Below, one piece after another: positions 1 through 5,780 of a stretch of 12,951 bases of DNA. The translations under genes and the position numbers were made by a program. The stretch is from contig CALEST010000098.1 in NCBI GenBank assembly GCA_937907555.1, positions 1 to 12,951 of the forward strand. The letters run 5' to 3'. Positions within the stretch are counted from its first letter, which is position 1; each line of letters opens with the position of its first letter. The DNA is from an uncultured Sediminibacterium sp. Lineage in GTDB: Bacteria > Bacteroidota > Bacteroidia > Chitinophagales > Chitinophagaceae. The notes under the pieces were generated by a model that made no database searches, was not told the origin of the DNA, and worked only from the letters and a program-made list of their open reading frames with translations.

Positions 1-138
1 ATAATCCCTTATACCTTTGAGCATACCAGTATCCAGGAAATAACGTTGGGAGATTCTGTCAATATTGAGTTTGATATATTGGGTAAATATGTACAAAGGG
101 CCATTGCCGTAAAAAACGATAAATATTTTGTCAATTAA
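1..138 (+). CDS. ribE: Riboflavin synthase alpha chain, C-terminal end (partial)
   Basis: Frame 1 is open from the window edge to a TAA and encodes the last 45 residues of a protein cut by the window start. The visible part begins IIPYTFEHTS and contains GDSVNIEFDILGKYVQR. This resembles the C-terminal lumazine-binding repeat of riboflavin synthase, where an IPxTLxxT segment is followed by a G(D)xVNxExDxxxKYxxR strand. The family converts two 6,7-dimethyl-8-ribityllumazine molecules to riboflavin in the cytoplasm. The call rests on the C-terminal motif only, so active-site residues of the N-terminal barrel cannot be checked. No T-tract terminator is visible between this gene and rpsU, so some read-through is possible. 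Confidence 0.8.
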   Translation: MIPYTFEHTSIQEITLGDSVNIEFDILGKYVQRAIAVKNDKYFVN

Positions 139-141
139 TTC

Positions 142-160
142 CGGCGACTTATCTTCGCCG
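142..160 (+). promoter_or_regulatory. Hairpin in the ribE-rpsU gap
   Basis: CGGCGA (142-147) and TCGCCG (155-160) can pair as a 6-bp GC-rich stem with a 7-base loop. It is followed by CCTAAAAATA rather than a T-run, so it does not look like an intrinsic terminator on this strand. It lies 15 bases upstream of the rpsU Shine-Dalgarno and could be an RNA processing or regulatory element of the rpsU leader. The role is inference. Confidence 0.4.
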
Positions 161-175
161 CCTAAAAATAACCTG

Positions 176-182
176 AGGAGGT
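176..182 (+). promoter_or_regulatory. Strong Shine-Dalgarno sequence of rpsU
   Basis: AGGAGGT lies 9 bases before the rpsU ATG and is complementary to the CCUCC core at the 3' end of bacterial 16S rRNA. It fixes the rpsU start. The starts of hpf, tuf, secE, nusG, rplK, rplA, rplJ, rplL and rpoB have no comparable sequence. In Bacteroidota, ribosomes hide the anti-Shine-Dalgarno with help from bS21, and rpsU is a known exception that keeps a strong Shine-Dalgarno, allowing autoregulation by ribosomes lacking bS21. Confidence 0.85.
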
Positions 183-191
183 ATATAAGCT

Positions 192-389
192 ATGTTAATT
201 ATCGATTCTAAAGACTGCGAAAACATCGACAAGGCACTGAAAAAGTACAAGAAGAAATTCGAGAAAAGTAAGACTTTGTTGCAGTTGAGAGAGCGTCAGG
301 CATTCACCAAGCCGTCAGTTGTACGTCGTGGTCAAGTGTTGAAAGCTATCTACAAGCAGCAGATCGCTAGCGGAAAGATCGAGGGATAA
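192..389 (+). CDS. rpsU: 30S ribosomal protein bS21
   Basis: The 65-residue, very basic protein begins MLIIDSKDCENIDKALKKYK and has the central LRERQAFTKPSVVRR segment typical of bS21 in Bacteroidota. It is a small helical protein of the 30S platform near the 3' end of 16S rRNA. In this phylum it helps sequester the anti-Shine-Dalgarno, which explains why other genes here lack that signal. The start is set by the AGGAGGT at 176-182. The gene is followed by a strong terminator at 413-451. The neighbouring recombinase and hibernation-factor genes form a rpsU-xerC-hpf group. The length is normal for the family and there is no sign of damage. Confidence 0.95.
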   Translation: MLIIDSKDCENIDKALKKYKKKFEKSKTLLQLRERQAFTKPSVVRRGQVLKAIYKQQIASGKIEG

Positions 390-412
390 TTTTTCCCTTC
401 TATCATACGATT

Positions 413-451
413 AAGTAGTGTAGATTCGTTGTAATCTGGACTACTTTTTTT
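413..451 (+). terminator. Intrinsic terminator after rpsU, touching the xerC start
   Basis: AAGTAGT (413-419) pairs with ACTACTT (440-446) and AGATT (422-426) with AATCT (433-437), separated by a 2x2 internal loop and capped by CGTTGT. A seven-T tract (445-451) follows and ends one base before the xerC ATG at 452. Most rpsU transcripts should end here, and only read-through RNA would carry the xerC start codon. The structure is read directly; the attenuator role is inference. Confidence 0.85.
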
Positions 452-1348
452 ATGCCCATACCTCAATATCCCGAAATACAGGAATTTTTGAACTATCTCA
501 GGTTCGAACGGAGGTATTCTTTTCATACCCTGGAAGCCTATCAGCTCGATCTTGATCAGTTTTTCCAGTTTCTGGTAAGTCAGTTTGATGCCCCCGGAAT
601 CAGTATTATCAGTTCTTCAATGGTCCGTTCCTGGCTGGCGGAGTTAAAATCGGATCAGATTTCATCCCGGTCCATCAACAGGAAAATTTCCAGTTTGAAA
701 TCCTTTTTTAAGTATTTGCTGAAAACGGAAGTATTAAAAGCAACCCCTATGACGGCTGTTGTTTCTCCTAAAACACAGAAAAGGTTACCTGTGTATGTAG
801 AGAAAAAGCAGATGGAAGATTTGTTCTTATACATGCCTTTTTCGGATGACTGGAAAGGGAAAACAGAAAGACTGATTCTTTTGCTTTTTTACAGTACAGG
901 TATGCGTTTAAGTGAATTGATGAATTTAAAGCCTGGTCAGATTGATTTTGCAAATGCTCAGGTTAAAGTGCTGGGAAAAGGGAACAAAGAGCGCATTATT
1001 CCTGCTTCTGCTGAGCTGATGGAACAGTTGAAAAATTATTTGGCAGAACGACCTGCGGCGTCTGTTGCGGGGAGCCCCCTTTTCGTAAATGAAGCTGGCA
1101 AGCCGCTGCATAGCCGAACCGTATACGGATGGGTAAATGCCCGGTTGAAACAGGTTACTACCATCGATAAAAAAAGTCCTCACGTGTTACGCCATAGTTT
1201 TGCCACCCATTTAATGAATAATGGGGCAGACATTAATGCAGTCAAGTCTTTGCTGGGACATAGCAGTCTGGCGGCCACACAGGTTTATACCCACAATACC
1301 ATTGAACAATTGAAGAAAGTTTACCAGAAAGCGCATCCGAAAGCCTAG
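452..1348 (+). CDS. xerC: XerC/XerD-type tyrosine recombinase
   Basis: The 298-residue protein matches the usual Xer length and two-domain plan. Residues about 8-90 form the SAM-like core-binding domain (EFLNYLRFERRYSFHTLEAY) and about 110-295 the catalytic domain. The full catalytic set is visible: R152 in TGMRLSEL, K176 in GKGNKER, H244 and R247 in PHVLRH, H270 in LLGH, and Y279 in QVYTH as the nucleophile. Xer recombinases resolve chromosome dimers at dif by forming a 3' phosphotyrosine intermediate. The housekeeping neighbours and lack of attachment repeats argue against a phage or transposon integrase. XerC versus XerD cannot be settled here. No in-frame ATG, GTG or TTG lies between the stop at 416-418 and the ATG at 452, so this start is forced, and it directly follows the rpsU terminator. 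Confidence 0.88.
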   Translation: MPIPQYPEIQEFLNYLRFERRYSFHTLEAYQLDLDQFFQFLVSQFDAPGISIISSSMVRSWLAELKSDQISSRSINRKISSLKSFFKYLLKTEVLKATPMTAVVSPKTQKRLPVYVEKKQMEDLFLYMPFSDDWKGKTERLILLLFYSTGMRLSELMNLKPGQIDFANAQVKVLGKGNKERIIPASAELMEQLKNYLAERPAASVAGSPLFVNEAGKPLHSRTVYGWVNARLKQVTTIDKKSPHVLRHSFATHLMNNGADINAVKSLLGHSSLAATQVYTHNTIEQLKKVYQKAHPKA

Positions 1349-1417
1349 CTGTTAAAATTCCAGTAAAATTATCGTCATCCTGTTGTTTTCCTGAACTATT
1401 TTGATTAACTTAATGGT

Positions 1418-1445
1418 CCTGTTAAAGGGTAGTTTTTTTAACAGG
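1418..1445 (+). promoter_or_regulatory. Inverted repeat in the hpf leader
   Basis: CCTGTTAAA (1418-1426) and TTTAACAGG (1437-1445) form a perfect 9-bp stem with a 10-base loop. The copy CTGTTAAA also occurs at 1349-1356, just after the xerC stop. The sequence after the stem, CAGTTCTTTTTAA, is T-rich, so the stem could act as a weak terminator after xerC or as a leader structure of hpf, which starts 43 bases later. No consensus promoter was found in this gap. Confidence 0.5.
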
Positions 1446-1488
1446 CAGTTCTTTTTAATTTATTGTTTCACCGATTAAATGTTTAACC

Positions 1489-1788
1489 ATGAACGTTAAC
1501 ATTCAAACTGTCCATTTTGACGCAGATGAAAAACTAGTAGAGTTCGTAAGAAAGAAACTGGCCAAGCTGCCTACGTTTCACGACAAGATTCTCAAAGTGG
1601 ATGTATTCTTGAAACTGGATAATGTGGTTCACAACATCAAGGACAAGGTTGCAGAGATTAAAGTACATGTACCCAAACATGAATTCTTTGTAAAATCCTC
1701 TTCCAAGTCTTTTGAGGAATCATTTGAAAGTGCTTTAGATTCATTAATCAATCAAATTAAACGTAAAAAAGAAAAATTAGCCGCCTAA
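1489..1788 (+). CDS. hpf: Ribosome hibernation-promoting factor, short form
   Basis: The 99-residue protein starts MNVNIQTVHFDADEKLVEFV and has the beta-alpha-beta-beta-beta-alpha arrangement of the HPF/YfiA (RaiA) family. The acidic-basic strand DVFLKLDN is followed by VAEIKVHVPKHEFFVKSSSKSFEESFESALDSLINQIKRKKEK. These proteins bind the 30S decoding channel in stationary phase and block tRNA and mRNA binding. The protein lacks the C-terminal dimerisation domain of long HPF, so it is the short form. It lies after rpsU and xerC, and a terminator follows directly. The leader has no Shine-Dalgarno. HPF versus YfiA cannot be separated from sequence alone. Confidence 0.9.
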   Translation: MNVNIQTVHFDADEKLVEFVRKKLAKLPTFHDKILKVDVFLKLDNVVHNIKDKVAEIKVHVPKHEFFVKSSSKSFEESFESALDSLINQIKRKKEKLAA

Positions 1789-1792
1789 AACC

Positions 1793-1817
1793 AAGCTCCC
1801 CAACGGGGAGCTTTTTT
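1793..1817 (+). terminator. Intrinsic terminator after hpf
   Basis: AAGCTCCCC (1793-1801) pairs perfectly with GGGGAGCTT (1805-1813) over an AAC loop and is followed by a T-run to 1817. It begins five bases after the hpf stop and closes the rpsU-xerC-hpf group. Confidence 0.92.
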
Positions 1818-1867
1818 ATTTTATGGGCATTGATTGTTTTTATTCCTCCAAAGAAGAATCAATTTTT

Positions 1868-1912
1868 GCATTTAAGAGGTGAATAAAGCAATGCTCAAAC
1901 TGCTTTAAATGC
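1868..1912 (+). repeat. Nested inverted repeat in the hpf-tRNA gap
   Basis: The gap 1818-1983 contains no gene I can support. Within it GCATTT (1868-1873) can pair with AAATGC (1907-1912), and AAAGCA (1885-1890) with TGCTTT (1901-1906), giving two stacked 6-bp helices with an 11-base bulge and a 10-base loop. A further weak inverted repeat (TTGATT/AATCAA) lies just upstream. It could be part of a small RNA or upstream regulatory DNA for the tRNA promoter at 1984; no promoter of its own is apparent. Confidence 0.4.
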
Positions 1913-1983
1913 TCCGAAATGGCTGGTTTTGCTCGTTGTTGAAAAAAATGCGGTAAAATCATTAAAAAAAATCTTTGCAAAAT

Positions 1984-2013
1984 TTTGCCAAATAAAGATT
2001 TCCATTACCTTTG
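1984..2013 (+). promoter_or_regulatory. Bacteroidota-type promoter of the tRNA-tuf operon
   Basis: TTTG (1984-1987), an 18-base spacer and TACCTTTG (2006-2013) match the phylum consensus for the primary sigma factor, TTTG-N17-20-TAnnTTTG. Transcription should start a few bases downstream, leaving a leader of roughly 25 bases before the first tRNA. The -7 region, CATTACCTTTGCC, recurs identically at the rplK promoter. Confidence 0.88.
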
Positions 2014-2031
2014 CCATCCCAAAAAATAGGG

Positions 2032-2043
2032 AAGTTCTTTTTT
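2032..2043 (+). promoter_or_regulatory. Leader element AAGTTCTTTTTT, copy 1
   Basis: The 12-base sequence lies between the tRNA-operon promoter and tRNA-Thr, and its T-run continues to the base before the tRNA. Identical copies are at 2267-2278 and 7287-7298. Its GTTCTTT core resembles the boxA antitermination site of rRNA leaders (TGTTCTTTGAAA type). Function is inference. Confidence 0.4.
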
Positions 2044-2045
2044 TT

Positions 2046-2118
2046 GCCGAAGTAGCTCAGTTGGTAGAGCAGCTGATTTGTAATCAGCAGGTCGCGGGTT
2101 CGAGTCCCATCTTCGGCT
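2046..2118 (+). tRNA. tRNA-Thr (anticodon TGT)
   Basis: The acceptor arms GCCGAAG and CTTCGGC pair perfectly, with discriminator T and no encoded CCA. The anticodon arm GCTGA-TTTGTAA-TCAGC carries TGT, decoding ACA. The T-arm GCGGG-TTCGAGT-CCCAT has a C-A mismatch at the second pair because position 2109 is A where G would pair. This is the first tRNA of a four-tRNA transcript leading into tuf. Confidence 0.95.
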
Positions 2119-2165
2119 CTCATAGAATCCTGATTCAGCCCTGCTGAAACAGGTAAAACAAACAC

Positions 2166-2248
<83 letters not shown>

Positions 2249-2266
2249 CATTTCATCGCAGGATGG

Positions 2267-2278
2267 AAGTTCTTTTTT
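2267..2278 (+). promoter_or_regulatory. Leader element AAGTTCTTTTTT, copy 2
   Basis: An exact copy of the 12-base element found before the first tRNA and before rplK. Here it sits in the spacer between tRNA-Tyr and tRNA-Gly, nine bases before the latter, and is followed by one more T. A spacer location within one transcript fits an RNA-level role (antitermination or tRNA processing) better than a promoter role. Confidence 0.4.
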
Positions 2279-2287
2279 TATGGTTAA

Positions 2288-2363
2288 GCGGAAGTAGCTC
2301 AATTGGTAGAGCGATAGCCTTCCAAGCTATAGGTCGCGAGTTCGACCCTCGTCTTCCGCTCCA
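2288..2363 (+). tRNA. tRNA-Gly (anticodon TCC)
   Basis: The acceptor arms GCGGAAG and CTTCCGC pair perfectly with discriminator T at 2360. The next bases are CCA (2361-2363), so this tRNA alone in the array appears to encode its 3' CCA, possibly by chance. The anticodon arm ATAGC-CTTCCAA-GCTAT carries TCC, decoding GGA. The T-arm is GCGAG-TTCGACC-CTCGT. Confidence 0.95.
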
Positions 2364-2377
2364 TTTTTTTTGAGTCT

Positions 2378-2449
<72 letters not shown>

Positions 2450-2607
2450 CTGCACTCAGATGAATGGCTCAGATTGATTTCCCTGGTGATATCCCGTTCA
2501 ACTGGATTTGTCAGGAAAGGATGGGATAGGTGAGAAAGCAGATAAAACATTGCCTGAGGGAGGGCAGCGATATAAATTTTTAAACACACAACTAAAAACC
2601 GATACAA

Positions 2608-3798
2608 ATGGCAAAAGAGACCTTTAAGAGGGAAAAACCTCACGTAAACGTAGGTACCATTGGTCACGTTGACCATGGTAAAACTACTTTAACTGCAGCT
2701 ATTACTATTACCTTATCTAAGAAAGGTATGGGTAACGTTGCTAAGAAATATGATGAAATCGACGGTGCTCCGGAAGAAAGAGAGCGTGGTATTACCATCA
2801 ATACTGCTCACGTTGAGTATCAAACAGAAAATCGTCACTATGCACACGTAGACTGTCCAGGTCACGCTGACTATGTGAAGAACATGATTACTGGTGCTGC
2901 TCAAATGGACGGTGCTATTTTAGTTGTGGCTGCTACAGATGGTCCTATGCCTCAAACCAAAGAGCATATCTTGTTGGCTCGTCAGGTAGGTGTACCTCGT
3001 ATCGTGGTATTCATGAACAAGGTTGACCTTGTTGATGATCCTGAATTACTTGAACTAGTAGAAATGGAAATCCGTGAGTTGTTAACTTCTTATGGATTCG
3101 ACGGAGATAATACCCCAATCATCCAAGGTTCTGCAACTGGTGCTTTGGCTGAAGATCCAAAGTGGGTTGGTAAGATTGACGAATTAATGGCTGCTGTAGA
3201 TACTTACATTCCATTGCCTCCTCGTCCAATCGATATGCCTTTCTTGATGTCTGTAGAAGACGTGTTCTCAATTACTGGTCGTGGTACTGTTGCTACTGGT
3301 CGTATTGAGCGTGGTATTATCAAAGTAGGTGAAGCTGTTGAAATCGTAGGTTTAATGGAGTCTCCATTATCTTCTACTGTAACTGGTGTTGAAATGTTCA
3401 AGAAGTTATTGGACGAAGGTCAAGCTGGTGACAACGCAGGTTTATTGTTACGTGGTATTGAAAAGAAAGATATCCGTCGTGGTATGGTTATCTGTAAGCC
3501 AGGTTCAATTACTCCTCACACTGATTTCAAAGGTGAAGTTTACGTACTAAGCAAAGAAGAAGGTGGACGTCACACTCCATTCTTTAACAAATACCGTCCT
3601 CAGTTCTATTTCAGAACAACTGACGTAACTGGTGAAGTTACTTTACCAGAAGGAACTGAAATGGTTATGCCTGGTGATAATATCAACCTAAGCGTTAAAT
3701 TGATTCAGCCAATCGCGATGGAAAAAGGATTGAAATTCGCGATCCGTGAAGGTGGCCGTACCGTAGGTGCTGGTCAGGTTACTGAAATCATCAAGTAA
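2608..3798 (+). CDS. tuf: Elongation factor Tu
   Basis: The 396-residue GTPase carries aminoacyl-tRNA to the ribosomal A site. G-domain motifs are all present: the P-loop GHVDHGKT at 19-26, the switch I RGITI at 60-64, DCPGH at 82-86 with the catalytic H86, NKVD at 137-140, and GSA near 174-176. Domains II and III follow, with RGTVATGRIERG and the C-terminal GGRTVGAGQVTEI. The length is normal and the frame intact. The start is an ATG in ACCGATACAAATG, without a Shine-Dalgarno. Codon use is strongly biased (many GGT, GCT, CGT), as expected for a very highly expressed gene. It follows four tRNAs that include substrates for EF-Tu, and precedes tRNA-Trp, secE and nusG. Confidence 0.98.
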   Translation: MAKETFKREKPHVNVGTIGHVDHGKTTLTAAITITLSKKGMGNVAKKYDEIDGAPEERERGITINTAHVEYQTENRHYAHVDCPGHADYVKNMITGAAQMDGAILVVAATDGPMPQTKEHILLARQVGVPRIVVFMNKVDLVDDPELLELVEMEIRELLTSYGFDGDNTPIIQGSATGALAEDPKWVGKIDELMAAVDTYIPLPPRPIDMPFLMSVEDVFSITGRGTVATGRIERGIIKVGEAVEIVGLMESPLSSTVTGVEMFKKLLDEGQAGDNAGLLLRGIEKKDIRRGMVICKPGSITPHTDFKGEVYVLSKEEGGRHTPFFNKYRPQFYFRTTDVTGEVTLPEGTEMVMPGDNINLSVKLIQPIAMEKGLKFAIREGGRTVGAGQVTEIIK

Positions 3799-3847
3799 TT
3801 TGCAAATAAGCCTTAGGGGCTTTCAGCAAAAAACTATATCTTTACAG

Positions 3848-3881
3848 AACAAAGTACTTAGCATCCGCTAGGTACTTTGTT
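3848..3881 (+). terminator. Long hairpin between tuf and tRNA-Trp
   Basis: The arms 3848-3862 and 3867-3881 pair over 15 bp with a single T-G wobble and an ATCC loop. The sequence after it is TTGTAAAA, so a proper T-tract is missing, though the arm itself ends CTTTGTTT. It may be a partial terminator after tuf, an mRNA-stabilising 3' end, or a cleavage site that frees tRNA-Trp 20 bases downstream. A smaller hairpin, AAGCC/GGCTT, lies just after the tuf stop. Confidence 0.6.
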
Positions 3882-3900
3882 TGTAAAAAGAAGTCTAAAA

Positions 3901-3971
3901 ACGGGCATGGTGCAACGGTAGCATACGGGTCTCCAAAACCTTTGATCTGGGTTCGAATCCTAGTGCCCGTG
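3901..3971 (+). tRNA. tRNA-Trp (anticodon CCA)
   Basis: The acceptor arms ACGGGCA and TGCCCGT pair perfectly with discriminator G, as expected for tRNA-Trp, and no CCA is encoded. The anticodon loop CTCCAAA carries CCA, decoding TGG. The T-arm is CTGGG-TTCGAAT-CCTAG. The anticodon stem CGGGT/ACCTT is weak: it has a G-T wobble at the second pair and a C-T mismatch at the outermost pair. The placement between tuf and secE is common in bacteria. Confidence 0.92.
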
Positions 3972-4009
3972 CAAAAAGTCGTTCACTGAACAAACGATCA
4001 AACACGGAA

Positions 4010-4204
4010 ATGAATAAAATAGCATTATACTTTAAAGAAAGCTACCAGGAATTACTGGAGAAAGTAACCTGGCCTACCTGGTTACAACTGCAACAAAGCA
4101 CCGTTATTGTGTTGGTAGCTACAGTAATTATTACTGCCTTGGTTTGGATAATGGATTTCTCTAGCAACCAATTATTAAAGTTAGTTTACTCATTATTCAA
4201 GTAA
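4010..4204 (+). CDS. secE: Preprotein translocase subunit SecE
   Basis: The 64-residue protein has the bacterial SecE pattern: an amphipathic N-terminal helix ending in ELLEKVTWPTW (about 14-24), followed by one membrane span at about 28-49 (STVIVLVATVIITALVWIM). SecE clamps SecY in the SecYEG channel of the inner membrane. It is the short single-span form found outside the gammaproteobacteria. It lies seven bases upstream of nusG, the usual secE-nusG pairing, and has no Shine-Dalgarno. It is probably expressed with tRNA-Trp and nusG. Confidence 0.93.
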   Translation: MNKIALYFKESYQELLEKVTWPTWLQLQQSTVIVLVATVIITALVWIMDFSSNQLLKLVYSLFK

Positions 4205-4211
4205 TCCCATC

Positions 4212-4811
4212 ATGGAAGCAGCAGAAAAAATGCAGACCAGCGAATTACCTCAGCAAGAAACCAAATGGTATGTATTGCGCGTAGTGAGCGGTAAGGAAAG
4301 AAAAGTGAAGGAATACCTTGACAAAGATGTAATCAGAAACGGCTGGCAGGATATCATTAAACAGATATTCCTACCAATGGAAAAAGTTTACAAGGTTCAG
4401 AACGGCAAGAAAGTAATGCGCGAGAAGAACTATTTTCCTGGCTATGTAATGATGGAAGTATTAGACGGAAAGTTGAATGATGATATGGTTCAGCATATCA
4501 GCAATATCAGCAATGTAATGCATTTCTTAACTGACGGTAAAGGATCGAAGGGCATGATTATTTCCCTTCGTAAATCAGAAGTTAATAAGATGCTTGGTAA
4601 GGTTGATGAAATGAATGATATGGGTGTTACCATGAGTGAGCCATTCATTGTTGGAGAAACCATCAAAATTATTGAAGGTCCTTTCAACGACTTCAACGGT
4701 GTTATTGAAGAAGTAAACGACGAGAAGAAGAAACTAAAAGTAACTGTTAAAATCTTTGGTCGCTCAACGCCTGTAGAGTTAAGCTATATGCAGGTTGAAA
4801 AAATTGCATAA
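4212..4811 (+). CDS. nusG: Transcription termination/antitermination factor NusG
   Basis: The 199-residue protein has an NGN domain at about 18-120 (KWYVLRVVSGKERKVKEYL, with FPGYV at 75-79) and a KOW domain at about 145-199 (GPFNDFNGVIEEV, then GRSTPVEL). NusG binds the RNA polymerase clamp, suppresses pausing and links the polymerase to Rho or to the ribosome through its KOW domain. Being directly after secE marks it as the housekeeping copy rather than a specialised capsule-type paralogue. An alternative start at M7 cannot be excluded, since no Shine-Dalgarno helps. A strong terminator follows, so transcription is not expected to continue efficiently into the sugar genes. Confidence 0.96.
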   Translation: MEAAEKMQTSELPQQETKWYVLRVVSGKERKVKEYLDKDVIRNGWQDIIKQIFLPMEKVYKVQNGKKVMREKNYFPGYVMMEVLDGKLNDDMVQHISNISNVMHFLTDGKGSKGMIISLRKSEVNKMLGKVDEMNDMGVTMSEPFIVGETIKIIEGPFNDFNGVIEEVNDEKKKLKVTVKIFGRSTPVELSYMQVEKIA

Positions 4812-4833
4812 TTTTTTTTTCAAAATATTTTTT

Positions 4834-4862
4834 AAAGCCACTACGAAATGTAGTGGCTTTTT
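4834..4862 (+). terminator. Intrinsic terminator after nusG
   Basis: AAAGCCACTAC (4834-4844) and GTAGTGGCTTT (4850-4860) pair perfectly over 11 bp with a GAAAT loop, followed by a T-run to 4862. It separates the secE-nusG unit from the sugar cassette. A nine-T run also lies right after the nusG stop. Confidence 0.93.
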
Positions 4863-4899
4863 AATTAATATTTAATACTTTTACTGCTACCTAAGCATT

Positions 4900-5757
4900 A
4901 TGAGAGTTGCACACCTGATCATTACCTACACGAATCCGCTTCAAACGGAGCGGATGATTCAGCAAATGCAACACCCTGATTTTGATTTCTATATTCATGT
5001 AGATGCAAAATTTACCCTGGAATCGCATAGCAATCTGAATCAATATTCCAATGTCTATTTCATTCAGAACAGGGTAGATGTTCAGTGGGCCGCCTATAGT
5101 ACCATTCAGGCCGAATTTAACGGGTTACAGGAGATACTTGATTCTGCCAGAACCTATGATTATATCAGTCTGATGAGTGGACAGGATTACCCAATTAAAA
5201 CCGCGGTTCAGATGCAATCCTTTTTTGAAGCAAGAAAGGGGAAATTATTATTGAAATACAGGGCCTTCAATGGGGAATGGGAAGAGGGCATGCAGCGGGT
5301 GAATAAATACCATTTGACCGACTTTAGATTTCGTGGACAGTTTTTTCTTGAAAGGCTAATCAATATTCTTTTTAAAAGAACCAATCAGCCAAAAGGGATG
5401 AAGTTTTATGGTAGTTCCATGTTCTGGGCAATTAGCCCGGAAGCAGCTGAATATGTATTGCAAACAGTTGACAGGGATCCCAAAATGCGCCGGTTTTTCC
5501 GGTATTCATGGGCTCCGGATGAATTTTTGTTTCAGACTATTTTGCTGAATTCTCCTTTCGCGGATCAGGTAATTAACGAGAATTGTCATTACTACAAACA
5601 CCCGCCCAATACGCCGAGTCCTAAAACATTTGATAGCAGTGATTTTGCAGATATCATTGCTTCTGATCGTTTGTACGCCCGGAAATTCGACATGGTAAAA
5701 GCGCCGGAATTATTAGATAAAATTGATAAATTCCTGGCTACAGAATCACTTGATTAA
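4900..5757 (+). CDS. GT14-like (core-2/I-branching type) glycosyltransferase
   Basis: The 285-residue protein resembles bacterial members of the core-2/I-branching beta-1,6-N-acetylglucosaminyltransferase family (GT14). Recognisable parts are the N-terminal strand MRVAHLIITY, HVDAK at 33-37, a tryptophan-containing segment (VQWAAYSTIQAE, W63), SGQDYPIK at 93-100, GSSMFWAIS at 171-179, and APDEFLFQTIL at 205-215, whose acidic residues are typical of the catalytic region. No signal peptide or membrane span is evident, so it probably acts in the cytoplasm on a nucleotide-sugar donor. The actual donor and acceptor are unknown. It starts 38 bases after the nusG terminator, and no good promoter is visible. 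It leads a three-gene sugar cassette. Leucine codon use (more CTG and CTT) differs from the ribosomal neighbours, as expected for lower expression. Confidence 0.8.
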   Translation: MRVAHLIITYTNPLQTERMIQQMQHPDFDFYIHVDAKFTLESHSNLNQYSNVYFIQNRVDVQWAAYSTIQAEFNGLQEILDSARTYDYISLMSGQDYPIKTAVQMQSFFEARKGKLLLKYRAFNGEWEEGMQRVNKYHLTDFRFRGQFFLERLINILFKRTNQPKGMKFYGSSMFWAISPEAAEYVLQTVDRDPKMRRFFRYSWAPDEFLFQTILLNSPFADQVINENCHYYKHPPNTPSPKTFDSSDFADIIASDRLYARKFDMVKAPELLDKIDKFLATESLD

Positions 5758-5780
5758 TATTATTCATACCTTAGTTTCTT

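Noticed and set aside
123..129. TATTTTG as a promoter box for rpsU
   Set aside because: It is one base short of TAnnTTTG and lacks a properly spaced TTTG upstream.
452..1348. The tyrosine recombinase as integrase of a mobile element
   Set aside because: Length and motifs fit housekeeping Xer proteins, neighbours are core genes, and no attachment-site repeats or cargo were seen.
4876..4883. TACTTTTA as a possible -7 box for the glycosyltransferase gene
   Set aside because: The last base differs from the consensus and no TTTG lies 17-20 bases upstream, where GTGG of the terminator stem is found.
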